A stretch of 6,291 nt of DNA, taken from positions 1 to 6,291 of the forward strand of contig CAJXTM010000246.1 in NCBI GenBank assembly GCA_913061385.1. Direction: 5' to 3'. Below the pieces are notes generated by a model that was not told the origin of the DNA, did no database searches, and saw only the letters and a program-made list of their open reading frames with translations. The position numbers and the translations under genes are program-made. Within the stretch, counting starts at the first letter, position 1, and each line of letters begins with the position of its first letter. This document shows positions 1 to 6,072 of the stretch, in pieces. The DNA is from an uncultured Rhodopirellula sp. (lineage in GTDB: Bacteria > Planctomycetota > Planctomycetia > Pirellulales > Pirellulaceae).

Positions 1-55
1 GACCGGTTGCACATTGACCGGTTGCACATTGACCGGTTGCACATTGACCGGTTGC
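1..55. repeat. 15-bp tandem repeat, 3.7 copies, in frame in a coding region
   Basis: The unit GACCGGTTGCACATT occurs at 1-15, 16-30 and 31-45 without mismatch, followed by the first ten bases at 46-55. The array continues past the window edge, so its true copy number is unknown. Fifteen is a multiple of three, so copy-number changes would add or remove whole QPVNV units without shifting the frame of the minus-strand gene. Identical short repeats also break short-read assemblies, which probably explains why the contig begins here. Confidence 0.95.
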
Positions 56-180
56 TTTTTGGCTGACTCGTCTGCTGAGGGGACTGTGTCTTGTTCCGCT
101 CCCCACGTCACGCAACTGAGGATGCAAATCGGTAGCAGGGTTATCATTGTCAGCAGAGTGCGATATTGGATTGGCATCAT
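1..180 (-). CDS. Exported protein with QPVNV pentapeptide repeats, N-terminal fragment (3' end outside window)
   Basis: Reading the minus strand from the ATG at 180 gives 60 residues open to the contig edge. Seen: one Arg at residue 7, a hydrophobic core at about residues 9-24 (LLTMITLLPICILSCV), then a polar stretch, which is a typical signal peptide. Signal peptidase I cleavage near T25-A28 is plausible. Cys23 in the context ILSC is a weak lipobox, so a lipoprotein is possible. From residue 43 the chain is QPVNV repeated, ending in QPV at the edge; this is the 15-bp DNA repeat read in frame. The frame stays open upstream to a stop at 277-279, with further ATGs at 222 and 249. I chose 180 because it gives a short n-region; no start has a clear Shine-Dalgarno sequence. 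Function is unknown: the visible part is only a signal peptide and a linker-like repeat, so the functional domain would lie beyond the contig end. Confidence 0.72.
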   Translation of the reverse strand, partial: MMPIQYRTLLTMITLLPICILSCVTWGAEQDTVPSADESAKKQPVNVQPVNVQPVNVQPV

Positions 181-685
181 GAACCGAAAGTGCTGGTAGG
201 TTGTGAAACTTGCTGCGGTCATGTTGGTGTCTGTGAATGTTTCAGCCATCTTTTCGCATGTGGTGCGAGGCTTGACTCATTCGATTGCTGGGGCAAGTTG
301 TGTAGGACGCTGCTGTGCGCGAAGCGGTGGCGTGTCAGATTTTTCACTGCAAGAATTTTAACCGATCACGTTGGATGTTTGTGTCACTCGATTTTGACTG
401 CTGAAGCCGTGCTGTTAGGCTGCCGGAAAAAGCGGTCAAGTAACGGGCGTTTCGGTGCTTGGGATTTGCAGGCCCGATAGACACAGCGAGTTTGTGTTGG
501 ACAAAGGTGAGAAATTGCCGTGTGTGTTGGCCGACGACGAGATTGTTCATGCACGATTTTGTTTTTCGTTTTTTGTAGATAATCGCGTCGCCCGTTGACG
601 AGTTACCTTGTCATCAGTAAAACCCCCCTAATTAACATAGAGATTCATAACAACTGAAGTCTTGGAAGTCGAAGTTTAATCGTCC
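181..685. other. Divergent non-coding gap between the exported protein and the SET gene
   Basis: About 500 bases separate two genes transcribed away from each other. Short open frames on both strands (for example 166-480 plus and 344-550 minus) give Cys/Arg-rich or low-information translations with no recognisable domain, and they overlap each other. The right-hand end (about 555-660) is AT-rich and holds a candidate promoter for the SET gene. The left part may hold the promoter, or an alternative upstream start, of the minus-strand gene. I see no tRNA, riboswitch or clear terminator here. Confidence 0.6.
595..623 (+). promoter_or_regulatory. Candidate sigma-70-like promoter for the SET gene
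   Basis: TTGACG at 595-600 (five of six to the -35 consensus) is followed after 17 bases by TAAAAC at 618-623 (four of six to the -10 consensus). Transcription would start near 630, leaving a leader of roughly 55 bases before the ATG at 686. The spacing is ideal and the position sensible, but such matches are common by chance in AT-rich DNA and planctomycete promoters are poorly defined. Confidence 0.3.
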
Positions 686-1189
686 ATGAAGGTTCTTGAA
701 AAATCGCGTCGTAAGAAGCTGCAGCGGAAAGTGGATGCGGAGTACGGTTACCGTAGCTACCGTGACCGGGATGTCGAGGTTCGCCAAGCCAATTGTGGGT
801 TTGGTGTGTTTGCCAGACGCCAATTCTTGCCCGGTGAGCTGATCATTGAAATTACTGGTCAGTTGGTAGCGAGAGAGTCCTATAACGGTTCCAGTTTTGT
901 GATGGAACTAAGTGATGAATGGAGTATGGAACCCTCTATTCCTGCTGCATTCTTGAATCATTCCTGCAGCCCAAACGCTGAGTTGTTGCAGATCACGGAA
1001 TTCACTCTCGGTTTACTGGCACTTTGCAATATTGAGCCTGGCACTGAACTGAACTTCGATTACCAATGGCCTGCACTTCATTGGATTCCCCGCTGCCTCT
1101 GCGGCGCACCCGTGTGCCGAGGCTGGGTCGTGGATAAAAATGAAGTCAAGGCCATGAAGAAGTTGGTCAAGAAGAACAAAGCGCGCTAG
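686..1189 (+). CDS. SET domain-containing protein (putative protein-lysine methyltransferase)
   Basis: A 167-residue protein that is almost entirely a SET domain plus post-SET motif. Seen: the AdoMet-binding start CGFGVFA (37-43), the NHSC motif at 91-94 followed by SPN, the ELNFDY motif at 121-126 whose Tyr126 matches the family's catalytic tyrosine, and a post-SET CLCG (137-140) with Cys144 and Arg-Gly. In the family these three cysteines and the NHSC cysteine bind one zinc ion, and all four are present. Both ends are strongly basic (KSRRKKLQRK at 6-15 and a Lys-rich tail at 155-167), suiting binding to nucleic acid or an acidic partner. There is no signal peptide, so it is probably cytoplasmic. 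It stands alone and diverges from the gene at 1-180. The ATG at 686 is the first in frame, with no clear Shine-Dalgarno sequence. SET chemistry is N-methylation of lysine using AdoMet; the bacterial substrate cannot be read from the sequence. Confidence 0.92.
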   Translation: MKVLEKSRRKKLQRKVDAEYGYRSYRDRDVEVRQANCGFGVFARRQFLPGELIIEITGQLVARESYNGSSFVMELSDEWSMEPSIPAAFLNHSCSPNAELLQITEFTLGLLALCNIEPGTELNFDYQWPALHWIPRCLCGAPVCRGWVVDKNEVKAMKKLVKKNKAR

Positions 1190-1215
1190 TTCATATCTCA
1201 ACGAAGCCCTGCCGA

Positions 1216-1255
1216 TGCAGTGAACTGCGGTAAACTGCGGTAAACTGCGGTAAAC
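1216..1255. repeat. Four tandem copies of a 10-bp unit, TGCRGTRAAC
   Basis: Copy 1 is TGCAGTGAAC (1216-1225), and copies 2-4 are identical TGCGGTAAAC (1226-1235, 1236-1245, 1246-1255). They lie in the 203-bp gap between the convergent SET and hotdog genes. A 10-base period is close to one DNA helical turn, so all copies would face the same side of the helix. This would fit protein binding, but could equally be replication slippage. A further single copy on the other strand lies at 6047-6056. Confidence 0.9.
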
Positions 1256-1392
1256 GCGGAACACTTGTAGGGTGAGGTGGGCATTGACCGAGTAAGAATC
1301 GACAGGCTGCTGTCACGCCAGAAGTGTCCCTTTTTGGCGATCTTGAGGTCCGTTGATCACATTGAGTTGAGCGGGATCGCAGCAGGGCGATG

Positions 1393-1890
1393 TTAGGTTT
1401 CTCTTCCACTCAGGATGCTTGAAAGCACATTGGTCAGTTGGAACTGGTTTTTCATGATCAACTTCTTGTTGATCGTGACGCGGGCAGAAAAGTCGAAAAT
1501 CCCGCTGATCATTTCGTTCAGTTTGACTTCCACATGCAAGCGATCTCCTGGGCGTGCAAATCCTTTGTATTTTGCTTGTTTTACCCGCACCAAGACGCCC
1601 AGAGCATACTTGTTGAAATGTGGGTCATGGGTGTTGTAGTTCTCCATCGGATTGTGTCGGGCGGCAATCAGAATCCCAGCGGACTGTGTTGAAAGTTCTT
1701 GCATCATCGCGCCCGGGAAGATCGGAGCACCCGGGAAATGCCCTTCAAGGAAAAATTCCTGACCTGAGACTAACCTCTCGGTGACGACCGAATCTTCTGA
1801 GATCGAAATGATGGTCTCTACGAGCAGGTACGGATCACGGTGGTGCAGGTAGTCTTCAGCTTTTTCAAAATTGTGATGGAAAATTGCCAT
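1393..1890 (-). CDS. FabZ-like 3-hydroxyacyl-ACP dehydratase (hotdog fold)
   Basis: A 165-residue hotdog-fold protein resembling FabZ, which removes water from 3-hydroxyacyl-ACP in fatty acid elongation. Seen: the N-terminal HRDPYLLVE (17-25), matching the FabZ HR-PFLLVD motif; GHFPGAPIFPGAMMQE (50-65), carrying the catalytic pair His51 and Glu65 with the family's 14-residue spacing; and the substrate-tunnel segment KYKGFARPGDRLHVEV. Compared with typical FabZ (about 140-150 residues) it has a few extra residues between the central helix and the next strand (about 78-92, HNPMENYNTHDPHF) and a slightly longer C-terminus. There is no signal peptide, so it is cytoplasmic. No other fatty acid genes are nearby. 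It lies 139 bp downstream of the GYF/protease gene on the same strand. It is either a housekeeping FabZ or a paralogue for a special acyl chain; I cannot decide between them, so I give no symbol. The ATG at 1890 places the motifs at normal distances. Confidence 0.88.
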   Translation of the reverse strand: MAIFHHNFEKAEDYLHHRDPYLLVETIISISEDSVVTERLVSGQEFFLEGHFPGAPIFPGAMMQELSTQSAGILIAARHNPMENYNTHDPHFNKYALGVLVRVKQAKYKGFARPGDRLHVEVKLNEMISGIFDFSARVTINKKLIMKNQFQLTNVLSSILSGRET

Positions 1891-2029
1891 GAGATCCGTG
1901 TGTGCAAAAAACGTGGAGCGGTGCGCGATTCAGGGGCAAACGCGTTTCTACAGCTAATGTGGTGGATTTCGGACAGGGTGCGAATCCCACGCGAGATCTT
2001 ATCCACAAGTCAAAGCTGATGGCAGCAGA

Positions 2030-4000
2030 CTACTGCACCAGTGTGGCGAGCGTGGGGTAGAAATTTACCACAGGTGTGCCGTATCCGATCGTTTTACCAT
2101 CCTTTATTGCATTGCTGGCGTTTACCGCCACTACTTGACCCTTGTGGTCAATGATCGGGGCTCCGCTCGTGCTTTGCAGGTTGATACTGCGATCAGGAAA
2201 GCTGTACAACAGCCAGCCGTCATCCAAACGCTCGACTGTCGCAGGATGCAAGAGTTCTCTCGATCCCGGCAATTTTGAAACGAGCCAAACCCGCTCGCCA
2301 TTGGAGGGTATGCGTTGTGATAGTGGCAGGGCTTTGATGGCCGTTGCATCGGTAACCGTGCAGGCGGCGATGTCACCGATTGCGGATTTCTGCGGATGTG
2401 GTCGTGCACCACTTAGATTGATGGGCTGCATTTGGATTTCGCCAAAGTAATTTTGCGATTTGCAGTCCTCGACAACCAGCTTTTTCCATGCTGTGGTGAG
2501 TTTGTCAGCCTGAATGTTTGTCTTTAATCCGCCAGCGGGACCAAATAAGTGCAGGGCACTCACGATCAGGATTTGTGACTTCCCGGTGAGTTTGGCCGCA
2601 AATGCAGTTCCTGCATTGACTTCGCCCTCGCTGGTTCCAAATCGCGGGTGAAACAGTGTGCCCGTCGAAATGGTCAGCGGAGCAAGGTTTGACTTGCCTC
2701 GAGCTGGTTTGGTCTTTGTGGAAGACTCCGAAACAGACTCTTGCTTCTCTGGCGTTTGCGCCTCGGTGTCTTTGGCAACGGGCTGCTCGTCAGAGGGCTG
2801 CTTTGCTGGCGATGTTTCGCTTGTTCCAGAAACCATCTCGTTGGGCGTTGTCGTGGTCGGGTCAGTTGGTTCCGTTAACTCAAGCCGTTGGTTGTCCGTT
2901 TCAAATTGCCTGCCGTTTTCTGCCGAAAGGATGTCACGGGTTGTTTGCAATTCACCCTTTGGCTTAGCTTGGGCAACGATCGTGCCAGTGTCTGCCGCCC
3001 AGTTCCAGCCAGCAAACGCGAGGACACAGGCGACGGCCGCAGACAAGCCACCGATGATCAGCTTTTCTTGACTCGTGCGAGTTCGGTTTTTCTGGCTCGT
3101 GCTATTTCGTGGCCTTGCTCGGATGGTAGTTCCGGTGGGCAGAGCCGGTAGTGGTTTATGGTCCGTCTGTTCGTTGGTCGCCAACGCCAGTTTGTTGGCA
3201 GTCGCATTTGTCGTATTGGTGGTGTGGTTCGTGTTTGCAGTCGTTGCGTCGGTTGCTATGGCTGCACGGCCGGCGATTTCGGCAGTGTGCATTACCTTGA
3301 CAACTTCAATCACTGGCTCTGCCTGTCGACGGCGTTTGGCTCTGTGGACCAGTGCAGGCTCACTGATCAATTCAGCCACAGGGATTGCCCCTGTCACAGA
3401 CCGTGGTCCAAGTGCAGGCGGTGGTCCAGGTGCAGAGGTTGGGACTGGTTGTGTGATTGGCTCGGGACTGAGCCACAGGGGGCGTTCAGTTGTTGTGTCT
3501 GGTTTTGTTGGTGCTGGTTCCACTTCCTTGTCTGCCTCGGCCAGATCCAGTTCGTCTGAATTCTGTGTGGAACCAACGAATCCCTTACGACCCAGTACAT
3601 GCTGCACGGCAACACTGAGTGAATCAATTTCCTTGGATTCGACCTTCAGCAACTTGTCGATTGTCGATAGCCATTTGTCGGCCGGGGTCCAGCGACCTTG
3701 TGCACCGGTTCGAACATCAATCCCACCGGGCGTCATGCGTTTCAGGACATCGTGAGCACGTGTCAGCGTGAACGGGCCCTCGGCAACACTCTTGTAACGG
3801 ACGAAGATGCCGTTTTCCTGAAGTTGGCGGATCTTCGTTCGAATGACTTCGACAGATCGCCAGTCGCTATTGCCTTGCCGAATGACAAGTTCATCGTCGG
3901 TTGAACGGTCCACATGCTTGCGCATGTCGGCTTCGGAAAGAGGGCCATTGATGCCCACTTTGTCTTTTAAAAACCATTCCGAATCGGACTCGCTCTTCAT
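2030..4000 (-). CDS. GYF_2-like domain, transmembrane, trypsin-like serine protease protein
   Basis: A 656-residue multidomain protein. Residues 8-50 form a GYF_2-like module (WFLKD, GPLS, then RQG..W47). Residues 63-112 repeat the pattern (IFVRYK, EGPF, RTG...RWTPA), giving two modules. A disordered Pro/Thr/Asn-rich linker follows (about 155-310, with a Thr/Asn run near 250-270). One transmembrane helix lies at about 314-336 (LIIGGLSAAVACVLAFAGW), preceded by basic residues, so the N-terminus is probably cytoplasmic. After a second Thr/Ser/Glu-rich linker comes a trypsin-like domain (about 443-656). Its likely triad is His484 (SALHLF), Asp543 (GDIAAC) and Ser612 (STSGAPI), with GYGTPV near the end. 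The sequence is diverged from classical GDSGGP, but all three residues are present. GYF_2 modules are assumed to bind proteins or peptides. A cytoplasmic sensor joined to an extracytoplasmic protease is my inference. The gene stands 614 bp from its upstream neighbour and may be co-transcribed with the hotdog gene. The ATG at 4000 lies directly before the first module. Confidence 0.85.
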   Translation of the reverse strand: MKSESDSEWFLKDKVGINGPLSEADMRKHVDRSTDDELVIRQGNSDWRSVEVIRTKIRQLQENGIFVRYKSVAEGPFTLTRAHDVLKRMTPGGIDVRTGAQGRWTPADKWLSTIDKLLKVESKEIDSLSVAVQHVLGRKGFVGSTQNSDELDLAEADKEVEPAPTKPDTTTERPLWLSPEPITQPVPTSAPGPPPALGPRSVTGAIPVAELISEPALVHRAKRRRQAEPVIEVVKVMHTAEIAGRAAIATDATTANTNHTTNTTNATANKLALATNEQTDHKPLPALPTGTTIRARPRNSTSQKNRTRTSQEKLIIGGLSAAVACVLAFAGWNWAADTGTIVAQAKPKGELQTTRDILSAENGRQFETDNQRLELTEPTDPTTTTPNEMVSGTSETSPAKQPSDEQPVAKDTEAQTPEKQESVSESSTKTKPARGKSNLAPLTISTGTLFHPRFGTSEGEVNAGTAFAAKLTGKSQILIVSALHLFGPAGGLKTNIQADKLTTAWKKLVVEDCKSQNYFGEIQMQPINLSGARPHPQKSAIGDIAACTVTDATAIKALPLSQRIPSNGERVWLVSKLPGSRELLHPATVERLDDGWLLYSFPDRSINLQSTSGAPIIDHKGQVVAVNASNAIKDGKTIGYGTPVVNFYPTLATLVQ

Positions 4001-4030
4001 TCAATATGCTTAAAACGCTGCGATTTTAGG

Positions 4031-4051
4031 CCGCCCCAGAGGGCAGGGCGG
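4031..4051. repeat. Inverted repeat CCGCCC / GGGCGG
   Basis: CCGCCC (4031-4036) and GGGCGG (4046-4051) can pair across a nine-base loop. This lies 31-51 bases upstream of the GYF/protease start, within its likely leader or promoter. The stem is all G-C and so stable for its length, but a six-base pairing in G/C-rich sequence may be chance. Confidence 0.4.
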
Positions 4052-4061
4052 TGAGGAGGAA

Positions 4062-4085
4062 TGGTTGCGAAACGCCTCGCAACCA
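4062..4085. repeat. Perfect 9-bp inverted repeat (hairpin) upstream of the GYF/protease gene
   Basis: TGGTTGCGA (4062-4070) pairs perfectly with TCGCAACCA (4077-4085) around the loop AACGCC. It lies 62-85 bases upstream of the ATG at 4000. Neither strand has a clean U-tract next to it, so it is not a typical intrinsic terminator. An operator or a leader hairpin for the GYF/protease gene is more likely. The adjoining AACTTAAAGTT (4087-4097) is a second small symmetrical element. Confidence 0.6.
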
Positions 4086-4362
4086 CAACTTAAAGTTTAG
4101 CTAGTGTTGAGCAGTGGTTGTGTCATGTCATCGGCATTTGTTGCGTTTTGAGTTGTTCTGCGTTGTGGGTTGAAGGATTGGAAAGATAAACGGGATCGTT
4201 TTCGCCATTCTGCAAAGTTGCCGTTACCTACTTCTGGTGGGGGGTGGGTCGGTCGTGTGCCTCGGGCAGTTTTCCTTCGGCGAGGTTGGGAACGGGGGGA
4301 CAGACACAGCGAGTGGCTTTTGTGACAGCCGAGGTCTTCGACGGCTGGTCGTGGACGTAAAT

Positions 4363-4394
4363 CACTGACCGCAGAGACACTGACCGCAGAGACA
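4363..4394. repeat. 15-bp tandem duplication, unit CACTGACCGCAGAGA
   Basis: The unit occurs at 4363-4377 and 4378-4392 with no mismatch, followed by two more bases of a third copy. It is in non-coding DNA, 14 bases from another tandem duplication of different sequence. The perfect identity suggests a recent slippage event. Confidence 0.85.
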
Positions 4395-4407
4395 GGGCAG
4401 GGTTCTG

Positions 4408-4435
4408 CGTTGTTTCAGGTCGTTGTTTCAGGTCG
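4408..4435. repeat. 13-bp tandem duplication, unit CGTTGTTTCAGGT
   Basis: The unit occurs at 4408-4420 and 4421-4433 without mismatch, followed by CG of a third copy. A 13-base unit would shift any reading frame crossing it, which supports the view that this stretch is not coding. Confidence 0.85.
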
Positions 4436-4498
4436 CCGCACACTGGAAGGTAATGCGTTCCGGCTACATGGCAGACCTGGGTGGAGGCAACGCGGCAA

Positions 4499-4510
4499 CG
4501 ATTGCAATCG
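4499..4510. repeat. 12-bp perfect palindrome CGATTGCAATCG
   Basis: CGATTGCAATCG equals its own reverse complement. It lies in the gap about 105 bases beyond the PHP stop codon. Such a symmetrical site could bind a dimeric regulator, but it is 500 bases from the next gene start and no second copy was found in the window. Confidence 0.4.
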
Positions 4511-4550
4511 ACTCGCCTTGTCCTTCCCGCGTCAATGTAGCATCGGGACG

Positions 4551-4565
4551 CCGAGACAATCTCGG
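4551..4565. repeat. Short hairpin downstream of the PHP gene
   Basis: CCGAGA (4551-4556) and TCTCGG (4560-4565) pair around a three-base loop, with one further G-T wobble pair outside. It lies about 50 bases beyond the stop codon of the PHP gene on the minus strand. It lacks the T-run of an intrinsic terminator. It might slow transcription or protect the 3' end of the message; calling it a terminator would be a guess. Confidence 0.35.
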
Positions 4566-4614
4566 TACCTGCAACGCGAGTCGAGTCTTCAGATAGGTAC
4601 ACCAAATCCGGAGG

Positions 4615-5877
4615 TCAGTCGTTTTTCCAGCCGACCGGTTGCGTCCATGCTTGTTGGAATTGATTTTCAAAAGACGGGTCTTGGTGCGGTTTGGTGCTTG
4701 TGACTACAGCCCGAACATAAAGTTCATTTCCCTTCATACGGTAGGAAGGGGAAAGGCTGTTTGACGAAAGCACTCGTTGCCCTACACGTTCCTTGTCAGA
4801 GTCGCCATCAGATTTGAGTGTTGCGATGAACTCGGTCTGATAGGTCACGTTGTCTTCGGACGCGATCTCCAAAGTCAGTTCTTTTGTTTTTGCGTCGAAT
4901 TGAACATCATTGAGTGTGACACCGCTGGAAGCATAAAAGTCACCACGCTTCATCGCCCGAATCAGATGTTCCGGTGTCAGGTACTGACTACGGACCATGA
5001 CCCAGCCGCGGCCTGGTCGTGAGCCGGCTTTGCCGTGGTATTCGTGGCTGTCGTCTGTGGCGATTCCCATCAAGGGTGGGACATTCAGAGCTGTTCTGCG
5101 GATCGCATTGACGGTGTCCCAAATAGATTCCACGCTCGGGTGTGTTGCATCACCAAGTTGATTGACGCCAGGGTGGCCGTTGTAAACCTCAAAGAAGCGT
5201 TCTGAAACGACTGCTGCAAGATCTTGTGCGGTGACGGCATAGCCAAAGTTGGGATGGTTCAAGTGGGGCAGTACTTCGCGGCCATGACTTTTCTCGTGCT
5301 CGAGAATGGCTCGCAAGTTGTTCTGCATTGTTTCTCGGACCGTGGCTCCACCTGCTGGCTTGAGAGCTTCGGCAACGTTGGTTGCGTTGATATGGACGGG
5401 CTTGCCCTCCGATCGATCACTGATCTCCTCGGCAGGAATCATGATGAATTGGTTGCGTTCTTCGACGAGGTTGCGAAACTCATCGAGTGGTTTCAGGCGA
5501 ATCGCAAACTCCGGTGAACCTGGTTCACCACGAGTTTCCACCCATGAATTGCCAAAACGTGCGCGGTAGCGATCTAAAATGCCATCGTCACTTCGTTTCA
5601 CGATGGCGCTGTAGGGCATCCAGCGGATACCTTCGCTCAACACGTTGTGATCTGTCAAAGCAACAAAGTTGTAATCCCGTTCGCGATACCAATCGGCGAT
5701 CATCTCCGGAAATTGATCGCCATCGCTCCAAAGTGAATGCGTATGGAGATTCCCTTTCCACCATCGTGCTTCAGGGTCAGCTGCCTCGGTTGAGCTCGGT
5801 GTCAGGATGGTGACACAACCTGCAAAAAGCAGGATTGCCAAAACGCAGGGGCGATCTGAGGAGAGATTGGGTTGCAT
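4615..5877 (-). CDS. Exported PHP-domain metallohydrolase (CehA/McbA-like)
   Basis: A 420-residue protein with an N-terminal export signal and a PHP-type metal-dependent hydrolase domain. Seen: a hydrophobic segment at about 11-27, with Cys21 after FAGC (possible lipoprotein) and an alternative cleavage site after Ala32. Then come the metal-binding motifs in order: NLHTHS (His45, His47), SDGD (Asp52), LTDHN (Asp76, His77), PAEE (Glu150/151), HLNHPN (His205, His208) and ATDDSHEYH (Asp274/275, His278). These match the PHP family, whose members use two or three metal ions to hydrolyse phosphoesters or, in CehA/McbA-type enzymes, other esters. After about residue 320 a beta-rich tail follows (TLNDVQFDAKTKELTLEI onwards). 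The substrate is unknown; the export signal puts it outside the cytoplasm. The ATG at 5877 is directly followed by the signal peptide, and no Shine-Dalgarno sequence is visible. It has over 250 bp of free DNA on each side, so it is probably transcribed alone. Confidence 0.9.
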   Translation of the reverse strand: MQPNLSSDRPCVLAILLFAGCVTILTPSSTEAADPEARWWKGNLHTHSLWSDGDQFPEMIADWYRERDYNFVALTDHNVLSEGIRWMPYSAIVKRSDDGILDRYRARFGNSWVETRGEPGSPEFAIRLKPLDEFRNLVEERNQFIMIPAEEISDRSEGKPVHINATNVAEALKPAGGATVRETMQNNLRAILEHEKSHGREVLPHLNHPNFGYAVTAQDLAAVVSERFFEVYNGHPGVNQLGDATHPSVESIWDTVNAIRRTALNVPPLMGIATDDSHEYHGKAGSRPGRGWVMVRSQYLTPEHLIRAMKRGDFYASSGVTLNDVQFDAKTKELTLEIASEDNVTYQTEFIATLKSDGDSDKERVGQRVLSSNSLSPSYRMKGNELYVRAVVTSTKPHQDPSFENQFQQAWTQPVGWKND

Positions 5878-6046
5878 AACGCGGTGGTCGATTGTCGGTG
5901 GTAGGAATCGTGACTGGTAATGTAAGAGAGTTGGCGATCGGGCCAGCGGTGTGAACCGTTTGATTGCCGTTCTGTCACTGCAAGTGAATGACTGGATGCC
6001 TGATGGATTCAGAGATTTTGAGCTGCGGATTGTGGGTAGCGTTGTA

Positions 6047-6060
6047 GTTTACTGCATCGG
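6047..6060 (-). repeat. Second copy of the CCGATGCAGTRAAC element
   Basis: Read on the minus strand this is CCGATGCAGTAAAC. It matches 13 of 14 bases of 1212-1225 on the plus strand, which is where the four-copy decamer array begins; the following T also matches. Both copies lie between genes. The match is short enough that chance cannot be excluded from this window alone. Confidence 0.5.
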
Positions 6061-6072
6061 TGAGGGGGTGAG

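Larger units (their letters stand above)
4001..4614. other. Long non-coding stretch rich in short repeats and palindromes
   Basis: This gap separates the end of the PHP gene from the start of the GYF/protease gene, both on the minus strand. It must hold the promoter of the latter, though I found no convincing -35/-10 pair. It contains two inverted repeats near 4031-4085, two separate tandem duplications at 4363-4435, a 12-bp palindrome at 4499-4510, a short hairpin at 4551-4565, and G-rich tracts at about 4236-4247 and 4295-4300. The 125-codon open frame on the minus strand (4228-4605) is Arg/Pro/Cys-rich, recognisable as nothing, and crosses a 13-bp duplication that is not a multiple of three, so I do not call it a gene. 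Confidence 0.6.

Noticed and set aside
1..55. Possible CRISPR array or iteron origin
   Set aside because: The 15-base units are directly adjacent with no spacers, and they are read in frame as QPVNV in an exported protein.
166..480. 104-codon open frame on the plus strand
   Set aside because: It overlaps the signal-peptide-encoding start on the other strand and its Cys/Trp/Arg-rich translation resembles no protein family.
1376..1391. ATCGC / GCGAT hairpin next to the hotdog stop codon as a terminator
   Set aside because: It has a five-base stem and no T-run on either strand, so it is too weak to call.
1965..2000. tRNA T-arm-like string GGTGCGAATCCCAC
   Set aside because: Only a three-base stem forms around the loop and no acceptor or anticodon arms can be built at proper distances on either side.
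3075..3755. 226-codon open frame on the plus strand
   Set aside because: It is antisense to the linker and GYF region of the well-supported 656-residue gene; its Val/Ser/Ala-rich translation mirrors the Thr/Asn/Pro-rich linker codons.
4053..4093. GAGGAGGA followed by ATG and a 10-codon frame on the plus strand
   Set aside because: The purine run touches the ATG with no spacing and the frame ends after ten codons inside a hairpin; no leader-peptide target lies downstream on that strand.
4228..4605. 125-codon open frame on the minus strand in the large gap
   Set aside because: It is Arg/Cys/Pro-rich without a domain, crosses a 13-bp duplication and G-tracts, and has no ribosome binding site. 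It may be part of a non-coding repeat.
4633..4642. GACCGGTTGC, the core of the 5' tandem repeat, recurring in the PHP gene
   Set aside because: It is a ten-base match inside coding sequence for the C-terminal QPVGW and is likely chance.
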